Shown here: piece by piece, positions 30,439-38,983 of the stretch
How positions within the stretch are numbered: the first letter of the stretch is position 1
Layout: the number at the start of each line of letters is the position of its first letter
NCBI GenBank assembly: GCA_023957115.1
Contig: JAMLHN010000026.1
Coordinates: 1 to 61,857 of the forward strand
Length of the DNA stretch: 61,857 bases
Direction of reading: 5' to 3'
DNA from: Thermomicrobiales bacterium
GTDB lineage: Bacteria > Chloroflexota > Chloroflexia > Thermomicrobiales > UBA6265
Translations under genes and position numbers: made by a program
Notes under the pieces: generated by a model
The model's database searches: none
Seen by the model: the letters and a program-made list of their open reading frames with translations, nothing else
What the model was told of the DNA's origin: nothing

Positions 30439-31371
30439 TCAGGCCGAGGCGTTGCGGCGCATGACGCGTATCAGAACCAACGTCAGGGCCATGATTGCGA
30501 TCAGCAACAGGATCGATGCTGCGGCTGCCTGCCCCATATTCAGGTTCGTAAACCCAATCTTCCAGATGCGGAACGAAATGGTTTCTGTCGCGCCGCCTGG
30601 TCCGCCTGAGGTCAGGATGTAGATCAGGTCGTAGGTCTTCATCGCGGAAATCATACGGATCAACGAGGCGATCAGGATGACCGGCGCCATCAACGGAATG
30701 GTCACCGTACGGAGGATCTGAAAACCGTTTGCTCCATCCACGCGGGCTGCTTCGAGTGGCTCGCGGGGCAGAGAAGCCAAACCTGCCAGCAGGACGACCA
30801 AGAGCAGTGACGTTTCGTGCCAGACATCGACCCCGATGACGGCCGGCATGGCCGTGCTCTTGCGAGAGAGCCATTCCTGTGCCGGCAGACCGACCTGATC
30901 GAAGACCCAGTTGACCGCACCGAGATCGGGATGCAGCAGCAGTCGCCAGATCAGCCCAACTGCAATCGGACTCACCAGCAGCGGGATCAGCAAGATGCAG
31001 AGATAGACATTCTTGAAGCGAAGCCCGGGCTGGTTCAACAGCAGCGCAAGTCCGAAGGCCACGATCAACTCGATGACCACGACGGAAATAGTCAGTACAA
31101 CCGTGTTCTGGATCGCCTGAATGAAGACGTTCATGCCGAGAACGTCGCGGAAGTTCTCGATTCTGCTCCAGGGGCCGATGCCGCCTTCGGTCAGATCGTA
31201 TTCGTGGAGCGAGACGTAAAGCGCGTAGCCGATCGGAAATCCAACGACGCCCAGCAGCATGAGCATCGTGGGCAAGACCAACGACCATCGGTAGCGAGCC
31301 GAGCTCGCCCTGCCGGTGGAGCCGGTTGCAGGATTCTGTTCGGTTGGAGCCGCAATCTCCGCTGAAGCCAT
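30439..31371 (-). CDS. Carbohydrate ABC transporter permease, MalF type
   Basis: Inner-membrane half of a sugar importer. About 310 residues with six membrane helices (first LVLPTMLMLLGVVGFPIGYAL). The cytoplasmic EAA loop reads LEAARVDGANGFQILRTVTIPL, which docks with the ATPase. TSGGPGGATETISF is also typical of MalF/UgpA proteins. ATG at 31371 is preferred over an upstream TTG at 31419, which would put coding sequence inside the hairpin at 31384-31409. Last gene of the malG-SBP-malF order. No ATPase (MalK) gene is present, so a shared one elsewhere must serve. Confidence 0.85.
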   Translation of the reverse strand: MASAEIAAPTEQNPATGSTGRASSARYRWSLVLPTMLMLLGVVGFPIGYALYVSLHEYDLTEGGIGPWSRIENFRDVLGMNVFIQAIQNTVVLTISVVVIELIVAFGLALLLNQPGLRFKNVYLCILLIPLLVSPIAVGLIWRLLLHPDLGAVNWVFDQVGLPAQEWLSRKSTAMPAVIGVDVWHETSLLLVVLLAGLASLPREPLEAARVDGANGFQILRTVTIPLMAPVILIASLIRMISAMKTYDLIYILTSGGPGGATETISFRIWKIGFTNLNMGQAAAASILLLIAIMALTLVLIRVMRRNASA

Positions 31372-31383
31372 ACCCAGACTCGG

Positions 31384-31409
31384 GGGAGCCAGGAAATCTC
31401 CTGGCTCCC
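31384..31409 (-). terminator. Stem-loop between the binding-protein and permease genes
   Basis: GGGAGCCAGGA and its complement TCCTGGCTCCC form a perfect 11-bp stem with a 4-nt loop. It lies between the solute-binding protein stop (31423) and the permease start (31371). No T-tract follows, so it probably protects the upstream mRNA from 3' decay, giving more binding protein than permease, a common arrangement in ABC operons. Confidence 0.6.
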
Positions 31410-31422
31410 GATTCGACAAAAG

Positions 31423-32769
31423 CTAGAGAAGCTCTTTCAGTTCCTCGGCGGCTGCGTCCATCGCATCCTGCGCCGACGATCCGCCAGTCACCGCATCGCT
31501 CAGATGGCGACCCATGATCTCGACCAACTGAGCCTGCTTGGTAACACCCGGAAGACCTTTCCCGGTGGCGATGAGGTCTTTGACCTGCGCCATCCAGGGG
31601 AACTGCGCGGCGTACTCGGGATTGTCGTATGGGGCAATCTGGGCCGCGACGCCGCCGCCGAGCGCGCGGCGCATGGCGACATCCGGTGATTCGACCCACT
31701 TGAGATATTCCCATGCGGCGCCTGGATTGGGCGAGCTGACCGGGATACCCCAGCTCCACGAACCGGTGAGCCCAGTACCGCCTGGCATCGTGGTGACCGA
31801 GCCCTTGCCCTGGACTTCACTGTCTTCCAGCGTCTCACCGTCCGAGAGCAGGAAGAGGTAGCTGACCGAGGTAAGCGCCTTCCCTTGTCGCCAGAGAGCG
31901 CCGGTATCGTTGAGGTCCGCATTGGCGGCTCCGGGCTGGGCGCCGTTGTTGATGGCATCGACATACAGCTGGACTGCCTGAACGCCGAGCTCATCGTTGA
32001 TAGCGGGAGCCGACAGGTCTTCGGTGAAGAAGTCTCCGCCAACCGAGTAGAGATAGTTACAGAATTCCATAACGATCGGGTCGCCCTGCATCCCCTGCAT
32101 CGCGGCGCCGTAAAGATTGCCCGGGTCGACCTGCTGCGCTGCCGAGATCATGGCAACGTATTCTTCGACCGAGGTCGGCATGACCAGATCGCTTCCGGAG
32201 ATCTCCTTGTACTGCGCCTTGAACTCGTCGCTCTCGAAGAGATCGGTTCGGTAGAGGAGCCCCATTGGATAGACGTACATGGGGAGGTAGTAGGTGTTGC
32301 CATCGACTTCCGAGCCGATCTGGAGCACGGCGGGGTCATAGCGGTCCAGGGTGACCTGACCGCCGCTCTCTTCGATGCGGGGACCCAGGTCCTCCATCCA
32401 GCCGGCGCGTGCGAACTCATAGACCCAGTAAAAGTCGACCTCGAGGAAGTCGTAGGTCCCGTTGCCTTCACCGGCGGCAAGCTGCGACACGAGCTTGTCA
32501 TGCATGACCGGATAGACGACCTTCTCGAACTCGACCTTGATTCCGGTCAGCTCTTCGAACTCGGGCAGCATCTCCTCGATAAGCGTTGTTTCGCGCAGGT
32601 CCTCCATCAGCGCATGGAGCGTCGTCCCCTCGAACTCCCGGGAGTAGGTGATCTCCTCCTGAGCTCCCGTAGGGGCAAACCGGGTTGCTGGAAGCGTCAG
32701 ACCCAGACTGGCGGCCCCAGTGAGCTGAAGTAGCCGGCGTCGGTCGATTCCACGATTCGTCCGGATCAC
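31423..32769 (-). CDS. Extracellular sugar-binding protein of an ABC importer, Tat signal
   Basis: 448 residues. The N-terminus has a twin-arginine signal, DRRRLLQLTGAASLGLTLPA (about residues 9-28), so it is exported folded. There is no lipobox cysteine in that segment. The mature part is a family-1 solute-binding protein (LIEEMLPEFEELTGIKVEFEKV, FLEVDFYWVYEFARAGW, GSWSWGIPVSS), the MalE/UgpB type that binds sugars or polyols. GTG at 32769 is chosen because AAAGGAG precedes it by 6 nt. Sits between two permease genes. Confidence 0.85.
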   Translation of the reverse strand: MIRTNRGIDRRRLLQLTGAASLGLTLPATRFAPTGAQEEITYSREFEGTTLHALMEDLRETTLIEEMLPEFEELTGIKVEFEKVVYPVMHDKLVSQLAAGEGNGTYDFLEVDFYWVYEFARAGWMEDLGPRIEESGGQVTLDRYDPAVLQIGSEVDGNTYYLPMYVYPMGLLYRTDLFESDEFKAQYKEISGSDLVMPTSVEEYVAMISAAQQVDPGNLYGAAMQGMQGDPIVMEFCNYLYSVGGDFFTEDLSAPAINDELGVQAVQLYVDAINNGAQPGAANADLNDTGALWRQGKALTSVSYLFLLSDGETLEDSEVQGKGSVTTMPGGTGLTGSWSWGIPVSSPNPGAAWEYLKWVESPDVAMRRALGGGVAAQIAPYDNPEYAAQFPWMAQVKDLIATGKGLPGVTKQAQLVEIMGRHLSDAVTGGSSAQDAMDAAAEELKELL

Positions 32770-32816
32770 TCGATTCTCCTTTCGGTGATTGTCGCGAAGC
32801 CCTTGTCCGCGCTCGA

Positions 32817-33701
32817 TCATTTGACCGCTCCAAACGTAAGTCCCTGCACCAGATATCGTTGGATGAACCAGGTGAGGACGACAATAGGCACCATCATCGT
32901 GATGGTTGCCGCGCAAATGGCGCCGACCTGATTCCCCTGCGAGGTCATCAACGATGCCAGCGCAACCGGCATCGTTCTCGACTCTCGTCCGGTCAGAATC
33001 AGCGCAAAGAGGAATTCGTTCCAGCTGAGTACGAACGCGAAGATACCGGCTGCCAGCAATCCCGGAAGCGACAGCGGCAGGATGACCTGCCAGAAGGCGC
33101 GAAACGGTGTGGCGCCGTCGACCTGCGCGGCTTCTTCGAGATCCGGCGGGATCGACTCGAAGAAGCCCATCAGGATCCAAACGACGAATGGCAGGTTGAA
33201 CGAGAGATAGACGATTGCGAGCGTGATGCCCCGGTCGAACATCTTGACCTCATAGCCGGCGATGTCGACCGTCTGTCTGACGATCAGATAGAACGGGATG
33301 ACCAGAGCGACCGGTGGCAGCATCTGTGTGCCGAGGATGGCCAGGGAAAACGGCGTGCCGCCTGTCTGGAAACGTGCAATCGAATAGGCGGCGAGCGATC
33401 CGACGATCAGACAGATCGCCGATGATGCCAACGCGATCCAGAGTGAGTTCCAGAGATTGTGCTGAATATCGAGCGTGCCAAAGATCTGACGGTAGTTGTT
33501 CAACGTCGGCGTAAAGCTGAAGTCGGCCGGCCGATAGGCCATATCGTTAGAGGCCAATGAGCTGCGGAAGGTCCAGATCACCGGGAGCAGAATGGTCAGA
33601 CAGGCAATGATGAGCGCGATGTGTGTGGCAACCCGACCCCACGAAACACGCGTTCTCCCCGTTGGGGGTTGTGCGAGATTTCCGTCGATCGTCACCGTCA
33701 T
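32817..33701 (-). CDS. Carbohydrate ABC transporter permease, MalG type
   Basis: 294 residues, six membrane helices (first VATHIALIIACLTILLPVIWTF). The EAA loop is LEEAAQVDGATPFRAFWQVILPL near residue 195, and the C-terminus IQRYLVQGLTFGAVK is typical of MalG. It is the first gene of the importer operon, unusual because the binding protein more often leads. The promoter should lie in the 96-bp gap shared with the divergent SDR gene. An AGGAA site precedes the ATG. Confidence 0.85.
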   Translation of the reverse strand: MTVTIDGNLAQPPTGRTRVSWGRVATHIALIIACLTILLPVIWTFRSSLASNDMAYRPADFSFTPTLNNYRQIFGTLDIQHNLWNSLWIALASSAICLIVGSLAAYSIARFQTGGTPFSLAILGTQMLPPVALVIPFYLIVRQTVDIAGYEVKMFDRGITLAIVYLSFNLPFVVWILMGFFESIPPDLEEAAQVDGATPFRAFWQVILPLSLPGLLAAGIFAFVLSWNEFLFALILTGRESRTMPVALASLMTSQGNQVGAICAATITMMVPIVVLTWFIQRYLVQGLTFGAVK

Positions 33702-33797
33702 CCGTACGGGTTCCTGTTCGGTTAGATTCTCACGAACGATTCGGTAATCGAGATAATACCAGCGAACGGCAGTGGAACTTGAGGAGGACTCCGGAGA

Positions 33798-34571
33798 ATG
33801 AATAGCGGGCGATTGTCGGGCCGGGTGGCATTAGTGACGGGCGCGGGGAGCGGGATCGGCCGGGCAATCTCCCAAGCCCTGGCCAGAGATGGGGCCACCG
33901 TGGTGGTGTCGGACCTCGATCTCGATCTGGCGAAACAGGTCAGCAACATCCTCGCCGGTTCGTTTCCCATTCAGCTCGATGTCACGTCGATGGAATCCGC
34001 GAAGCAGGCGGTGAGTCGGATCGAGCGGGAGCTCGGTCCAATCGACGTTCTCGTCAACAATGCCGGCGTCTCCACGATGGCTCCCATCTGGGACCTCACC
34101 GAAAAAGAGTGGGACTTCAATTTCGACGTCAATGCAAAGGGCGTCTTCATCGTTACCCAGGCGGTCTTGCCCGGCATGATGGAGCGGAAACGCGGTGCTA
34201 TCGTCAACACCGCGTCGATGGCTGGGAAAAAGGGAGTTCCCCTTCTGGCGCACTATGCGGCGTCGAAATGGGCGTGTATTGGCTTCACGAAGTCATGTGC
34301 CGTCGAGGTTGGACCGTACGGGATACGGGTCAATTGCGTCTGTCCCGGATACGTGGCGACGTCGATGCAGGAGCGTGAGCTCATCTGGGAAGCCGAGGCT
34401 AGGGGAATGTCGGTCGAGAATGTCACCGCCGAATACATCAGCAAGACGCCGCTGGGCCGGATGCAGGTTCCGGAAGACGTGGCGCGGGTCGTCGCCTATC
34501 TGGCGTCCGATGATGCGGAATTCCTAACGGGCGCCGCAATCGACATTACGGGAGGGGCGCATCTTACCTGA
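33798..34571 (+). CDS. Short-chain dehydrogenase/reductase, sugar-alcohol type
   Basis: 257 residues, classical SDR. Coenzyme motif TGAGSGIG at about 14-21, with Asp40 in VVSDLDLD favouring NAD over NADP. NNAG near 90, catalytic serine in NTASMAGKKG and the YxxxK pair in YAASKWA. PLGRMQVPEDVARVVAYLASDDAEFLTG is the usual C-terminal segment. Proximity to the sugar importer suggests oxidation of an imported sugar or polyol; substrate unknown. AGGAGG and GGAG sites precede the ATG. Confidence 0.85.
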   Translation: MNSGRLSGRVALVTGAGSGIGRAISQALARDGATVVVSDLDLDLAKQVSNILAGSFPIQLDVTSMESAKQAVSRIERELGPIDVLVNNAGVSTMAPIWDLTEKEWDFNFDVNAKGVFIVTQAVLPGMMERKRGAIVNTASMAGKKGVPLLAHYAASKWACIGFTKSCAVEVGPYGIRVNCVCPGYVATSMQERELIWEAEARGMSVENVTAEYISKTPLGRMQVPEDVARVVAYLASDDAEFLTGAAIDITGGAHLT

Positions 34572-34603
34572 TGAGGAACTGGGGCGTGTCGGAAAAAGGG
34601 GTT

Positions 34604-34634
34604 CGGAGACCGGAGCCCGGGGGCCGGAGAAGAC
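34604..34634. repeat. GC-rich repeat related to 3471-3501
   Basis: GGAGACCGGAGCCCGGGGGC followed by CGGAGA is close to GAGGCCGGAGCCTGGGGCCG followed by GAGA at 3471-3501. Both lie just after a stop codon in otherwise short gaps. The rest of the 34,572-34,748 gap holds nothing else recognised. Confidence 0.5.
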
Positions 34635-34748
34635 CGATCCAGCCAACGCCCGGACCGAGAAGTGGCGCGACGCCCCGGAAACATGGTTCATAGTGAGTAT
34701 CGCGTTCGGCTTTTCAAGCGTGACCTGGGAATGCGGAGTTGAGACGTT

Positions 34749-35465
34749 CTAGCGGACGGCGCGGAGGCGAGGTTCGGGCTGCTCGGGTTCGTCGAGCTTG
34801 ATCCAGCCGTGGCGTAGGGCGAAGATCACGGCTTGGGTGCGGTCGTTGACGGCAAGTTTGCGCAGGATCGAGGTAATGTGATTCTTCACCGTTTGGTCCG
34901 AGATGCCCAACTGAAAGGCAATTTCCTTGTTGCTGTTTCCTTGCGCGACATAATCGAGAATCTCGATTTCGCGTCGCGTCAATGGAGAGAAAACGCCCTC
35001 GGCGGATTCATCTAACACGGAGAGCTCCTGGAATTGGTGGAGCACTCGCGATGCAACATGGGGGCGTGAGAGGACACTCTCGTTGATGAGGTATTCACCA
35101 AGCGCGACTTTTCGAAGAACTCGGACCAGCTCGTCCGGGTCGATGTCCTTGGTGATGTATGCCGCGGCGCCGGAGCGAATCGCTTGAAAAAGCTGCTCGT
35201 CGTCTTCGATGCGCGCCATGAGCACGACCAGCATCTGCGGATGCCGGCGTTTGAGCTGTCTGGTGAGATCGAGGGAGTTGTCCGAGCGGAGCTGTGCATC
35301 GATCAGAACCAGATCGGGGAGCGCGGTGTCAGCCAGATCGAGAGCAATTTGCGCTGACGCCGCCTCTCCAATCACATGCAAATCCGAATGGGGCTCGAGT
35401 TCATTGCGCACCCCTGCTCGAAAGAGGGGATGGTCGTCGACGATGAGAACACGGGTGCGAGACAC
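34749..35465 (-). CDS. NarL/LuxR-family response regulator
   Basis: About 238 residues. Receiver domain with acidic pair Asp10-Asp11, phospho-acceptor Asp56 in LVLIDAQ and lysine in AYITKDI. The C-terminal HTH is LTRREIEILDYVAQGNSNKE followed by IAFQLGISDQTVKNHITSIL. GTG at 35465 with GGAG 7 nt upstream starts the protein at the family position; the open frame extends further upstream across an array of inverted repeats. No kinase is adjacent; the HisKA_2 kinase at 9.1-11.0 kb is the only one in the window, and a link is not shown. Confidence 0.9.
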   Translation of the reverse strand: MSRTRVLIVDDHPLFRAGVRNELEPHSDLHVIGEAASAQIALDLADTALPDLVLIDAQLRSDNSLDLTRQLKRRHPQMLVVLMARIEDDEQLFQAIRSGAAAYITKDIDPDELVRVLRKVALGEYLINESVLSRPHVASRVLHQFQELSVLDESAEGVFSPLTRREIEILDYVAQGNSNKEIAFQLGISDQTVKNHITSILRKLAVNDRTQAVIFALRHGWIKLDEPEQPEPRLRAVR

Positions 35466-35474
35466 GCTGCGCTC

Positions 35475-35555
35475 CAAACTTGCGGAGATGCAATCGACGT
35501 TCCAGCCAAACGTCGATTGGAGTATACGTACATGATGTACGTACATTCAAGTTTG
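35475..35555 (-). promoter_or_regulatory. Nested inverted repeats upstream of the response regulator
   Basis: Three symmetric elements lie within 81 bp: outer arms CAAACTTG (35475-35482) and CAAGTTTG (35548-35555); an 11-bp stem CAATCGACGTT (35491-35501) with AACGTCGATTG (35509-35519); and the 19-bp palindrome TACGTACATGATGTACGTA (35525-35543). They lie directly before the GTG start. NarL-type regulators bind short inverted repeats, so autoregulation is plausible; the 11-bp stem could also act as an mRNA hairpin. Confidence 0.5.
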
Positions 35556-35607
35556 AGGTTGATTTGAACGTCGCACGACCCAGTCTCAGCCGGTCTCAGG
35601 GCTCGCC

Positions 35608-36417
35608 TCAGTCGTATCTCCCTCGGAGATCGTTCCACTTGACATGGGCGACGTCTGAGAAGTTCGTAATGGTGTCGCCGACCGGGCTGACCTTGCTGCG
35701 CTCGCCAAACGTCCAGGTAACGGGAACGACGGCAATTTCGAGGCCGAGCCGTCGCGCTACGACCAGAAGCTCGACATCAAAGGCGGTGACCTTCGGATCC
35801 TGAATCTCGCCGTCCGCGTTTCGATAGAGATGCAGCCGGGGAAGGATTTGATCGCGGGCGCCGGCGGTGAAGAGCTTGAAGCCACACTGCGTATCGTGAA
35901 TACCGGGTAGGAGCAGCACACGCACCATACCGTTGAAGACACGTCCCATAAAATGGCGAAACGCGGGTTCACCGATCCGCTCCGCAGATTCGCCCTCGCG
36001 CGAACCGATCACGACATCGGCGCCTCGCATGGCAACCGCGCGGAACTCCTCCAGATAGGTGATTGGGGTGGCCAGATCCGCATCGGCAAACAGAATAAGG
36101 TCGCCGCGTGCATGTTCCAGGCCGTGGAGCACCGCCGCAGCCTTTCCTCCATGGGGGATGGAATGGACGCGAAGCATGGGGAACTCGTCGAGCAGTGTGC
36201 GGGCGCTCGCGGCGGTATCGTCGGTGCTCCCATCGTCGACCAACAGGACATCGCTCGGATAGCACTGCTCTCCAAGATAGGAGAGCACCACGCGAAGCGA
36301 TTGCACGATCCTGAACGATTCGTTGTACGCGGGAATGATGACCGTCTGCGACGGAGCATCCGGATACCGTCTCGATTCACTGGAACCGAAAATCAACTGC
36401 TGGCCCTCACCCGACAT
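35608..36417 (-). CDS. Glycosyltransferase family 2, dolichyl-phosphate-glucose-synthase-like
   Basis: About 269 residues, GT-A fold. SQTVIIPAYNES opens the domain, then LLVDDGSTDDT and the DxD region FADADLATP, followed by GSREGESAERIGEPAFRHFMG and LLPGIHDTQCGFKLFT, the pattern of polyprenyl-phosphate glycosyltransferases (DPM1/ALG5-like). It likely makes a lipid-phosphate sugar donor. No C-terminal membrane helices are seen. ATG at 36417 is preferred over TTG at 36438. Lies between a regulator and endonuclease IV, with no obvious partner. Confidence 0.85.
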   Translation of the reverse strand: MSGEGQQLIFGSSESRRYPDAPSQTVIIPAYNESFRIVQSLRVVLSYLGEQCYPSDVLLVDDGSTDDTAASARTLLDEFPMLRVHSIPHGGKAAAVLHGLEHARGDLILFADADLATPITYLEEFRAVAMRGADVVIGSREGESAERIGEPAFRHFMGRVFNGMVRVLLLPGIHDTQCGFKLFTAGARDQILPRLHLYRNADGEIQDPKVTAFDVELLVVARRLGLEIAVVPVTWTFGERSKVSPVGDTITNFSDVAHVKWNDLRGRYD

Positions 36418-36496
36418 TGCCGCGAACGGCTTGCCCAATCGCGAATGCTAGCATAGGCGAATTGATTGCCCATTCTGCAAGAGAGGACCCAGAAGC

Positions 36497-37345
36497 GTGC
36501 TGGAACTCGGATCTCATGTCTCGGCCAGTGGTGGAGTCGACAAGTCGATCGATCGCGCCACCAAACTGGAGATGACGGCTTTCCAGATTTTTACGAAGAA
36601 CGCCAATCAATGGAACGCCAAACCGCTCGACCCTGCGGTCATCGAGCGTTTTCGTGCCGGCGTTGCCGCCAGCCCGGCCATCAAGACGGTTGTGGCGCAC
36701 GATTCGTATTTGATCAACATTGCCTCGCCCGATGACGCCGCCTGGGAGAAGTCGATCGGCGCGCTCGAATACGAGCTGGAACGTTGCGATCAGCTCGATA
36801 TTCCCTATCTGGTCTCGCATCCGGGCGCACATGTTGGCTCGGGCGTGGATGCCGGAGTGGCCCGCGTCGCGCAGGCGATCAACATCATTCACGAGCAAAT
36901 GCCGGATGGAACGTGCTCGCTGGCCCTTGAAACGACGGCTGGGCAGGGTACGACCCTGGGACGAACCTTCGAAGAGATCGCCCAGATCATCGACGGGGTC
37001 GACGATAAGACTCGCGTGTCGGTCTGCTTCGATACGTGTCATGTCTTTGCCGCCGGGTACGATCTCCGCACCGCAGAGACATACGCCGCTACCATGCAGG
37101 CGTTCGATGACATCATCGGCCTGGATCGATTGCGCGTGCTGCACTTGAACGATTCGGTGAAGGATTTCGGGTCCCATCGCGATCGACATGCCCACATTGG
37201 GCAAGGGATGATCGGCCCGGACGCGTTTCAGTTTCTGCTGCGAGATGCTCGTTTGGCGGGTCGCGCCGGTATCCTCGAAACACCCAAGGACGATGACGTC
37301 ACCGAAGATTTGATGAATCTGACCACGTTGCGTGGTTTGCTGTAG
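36497..37345 (+). CDS. nfo: Endonuclease IV (apurinic/apyrimidinic endonuclease)
   Basis: Cleaves 5' of abasic sites in base-excision repair; a TIM barrel with three zinc ions. 282 residues. Metal and active-site segments: GSHVSASGGVD at the start, VVAHDSYLINIA, YLVSHPGAHVGSG, LALETTAGQG, CFDTCHVFAAGYD, LHLNDS, DRHAHIGQG and ILETPK. GTG start at 36497. Divergent from the GT2 gene with a 58-bp gap. Confidence 0.95.
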   Translation: MLELGSHVSASGGVDKSIDRATKLEMTAFQIFTKNANQWNAKPLDPAVIERFRAGVAASPAIKTVVAHDSYLINIASPDDAAWEKSIGALEYELERCDQLDIPYLVSHPGAHVGSGVDAGVARVAQAINIIHEQMPDGTCSLALETTAGQGTTLGRTFEEIAQIIDGVDDKTRVSVCFDTCHVFAAGYDLRTAETYAATMQAFDDIIGLDRLRVLHLNDSVKDFGSHRDRHAHIGQGMIGPDAFQFLLRDARLAGRAGILETPKDDDVTEDLMNLTTLRGLL

Positions 37346-37465
37346 CGGAAGGTTCGGTTGGATGAACGGTCCGCGGCAAAGCGCGAACCGCTCATCCAGC
37401 CGGAACCCAGGGAAGCGAGACGGCGATGTCGGTCTCCTGGCGCCCCGGGGTTCTCTGCAATTCCG

Positions 37466-38911
37466 TCAATCGATGACCCGCTGGCTTTCGAGCCGGTTGA
37501 CGACAAGCAGGCGCATCTCGGTCATGTCCTCGATCGCATACCGAATGCCCTCGCGGCTCAACCCTGACGACTTCACGCCTCCATATGGCATGTGGTCGAT
37601 GCGATAGGTTGGAATGTCGTTGAGCACGACACCACCCGCTTCGATGTTCTCGTAGGCATAGAGTCCGCGTTCGAGGTTGTTGGTGAACACGCCGGCCTGC
37701 AATCCGAACACCGAATCGTTGACCGCCTCCACGGCTTTGCCAAACGTGGGCACCTTGAAGACCGTCACCAATGGTGCGAATGCCTCGCGCGAGCAAACGA
37801 ACGCGTCTTTCGGCGCATTTTCGATGATCGTCGGCTGCATAAATCGCCCCTCTGCCTTTCCGCCGACGAGCACGTTGGCTCCCTGGGCAACCGCATCCTC
37901 GATCCATTGTTGACTTCGGGCGGCGGCCTTGTCGTCGATCATCGGACCGACGTCGGTATCGCGGTCGAGTGGATCTCCCAGCTTGATACGGTTCGTCTCC
38001 TGAACGAGCGCGTCGATGAACGTGTCGTAGACCCGCTCGTGGACGAAGACACGCTGGACCGAGATACAAACCTGACCGGCGTAGGCGAACGCACCGACGC
38101 GAACGCGCTGGGCAGCGAAGGCAATATCGGCATCCTCGTCAACGATGACCCCGGCGTTCCCGCCGAGCTCGAGGACGACCTTCTTCATACCGGACCGTTG
38201 CTTCATCTCCCAGCCGACATCCGGTGACCCGGTGAAGGAGAGGAGTTTGAATCGCTCGTCTTCAACCATACGATTGCCGACCTCGCGATCCATCGGCAAC
38301 ACGCTGAGGGAGCCAGGAACGATGCCGATCTCGTCGAGCAGCCTGGCGATCAGGAGCATGACGAGCGGATCCCTGGAGGGCGGTTTGAGCACGATCGGAT
38401 TGCCCGACGCGATGGCCGGGGCGACCTTGTGCAGCGCCAAATTCAACGGAAAGTTGAAGGGTGAGATTCCGGCGATCGGGCCGATCGGAAACCGTCGTAC
38501 GATGCCGAAACGTCCCTTGGACGAGGGGAGCAGATCGAGTGGAACGACATCGCCTTCGATTCGCTTTGCTTCTTCAGAGGCGACTTGCACGGTGAAGATG
38601 CCGCGGTCTGCCTCGACTTCGGCATCGCGAATCGGTTTGCCAGCCTCCATCGCGATCAACGAGGCGATCTCGTCCCGATGTTGTTTCATCTTCTCGGCCA
38701 GCGCATCCAGGATCTGGACCCGCTCGTAGACCGGCTGGACGCGGGTTTGGGCAAACGCGTGCTCGGCCGCGACAATCGACTGCTCCAGCTGATCGCCGGT
38801 CGCCAACCAGGTTTGACCGATCGCCTCACCGTTGTATGGATTCGTGATCTCCAGCGGGTGGTCCGACTCCACCCACTCGCCGGCGAGATACATCGGATAT
38901 TTCTTCGTCAT
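37466..38911 (-). CDS. Aldehyde dehydrogenase (NAD(P)-dependent)
   Basis: Oxidises an aldehyde to the acid. About 481 residues. Catalytic cysteine in YAGQVCISVQR, the glutamate in LELGGN, SFTGSPDVG, and the C-terminal PYGGVKSSGLSREG. The sequence is nearest lactaldehyde/glyceraldehyde-3-phosphate-type ALDHs; substrate not certain. ATG at 38911 has GGAGGTGA 8 nt upstream; an ATG at 38929 is ignored. A strong intrinsic terminator ends just before that ribosome site, so the gene is insulated from nuoI transcription or read by escape through it. Confidence 0.9.
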   Translation of the reverse strand: MTKKYPMYLAGEWVESDHPLEITNPYNGEAIGQTWLATGDQLEQSIVAAEHAFAQTRVQPVYERVQILDALAEKMKQHRDEIASLIAMEAGKPIRDAEVEADRGIFTVQVASEEAKRIEGDVVPLDLLPSSKGRFGIVRRFPIGPIAGISPFNFPLNLALHKVAPAIASGNPIVLKPPSRDPLVMLLIARLLDEIGIVPGSLSVLPMDREVGNRMVEDERFKLLSFTGSPDVGWEMKQRSGMKKVVLELGGNAGVIVDEDADIAFAAQRVRVGAFAYAGQVCISVQRVFVHERVYDTFIDALVQETNRIKLGDPLDRDTDVGPMIDDKAAARSQQWIEDAVAQGANVLVGGKAEGRFMQPTIIENAPKDAFVCSREAFAPLVTVFKVPTFGKAVEAVNDSVFGLQAGVFTNNLERGLYAYENIEAGGVVLNDIPTYRIDHMPYGGVKSSGLSREGIRYAIEDMTEMRLLVVNRLESQRVID

Positions 38912-38927
38912 CGCGTCGTTCACCTCC

Positions 38928-38959
38928 AAAACAAACGGCGGAGCCCAGAGCTCCGCCGT
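38928..38959 (-). terminator. Intrinsic terminator after nuoI
   Basis: On the minus strand, a 10-bp perfect stem (ACGGCGGAGC with GCTCCGCCGT; 38959-38950 and 38944-38935) with a 5-nt loop is followed by TTTGTTTT. The T-tract runs straight into the GGAGGTGA ribosome site of the aldehyde dehydrogenase gene, an unusually tight junction. Confidence 0.8.
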
Positions 38960-38983
38960 CGCAACACCTCGGTTCGGATCAGC

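Noticed and set aside
28620..37345. A dedicated DNA-repair island (AAG, mutL, nfo)
   Set aside because: Unrelated transport, signalling and metabolic genes separate them; each has its own neighbours and orientation.
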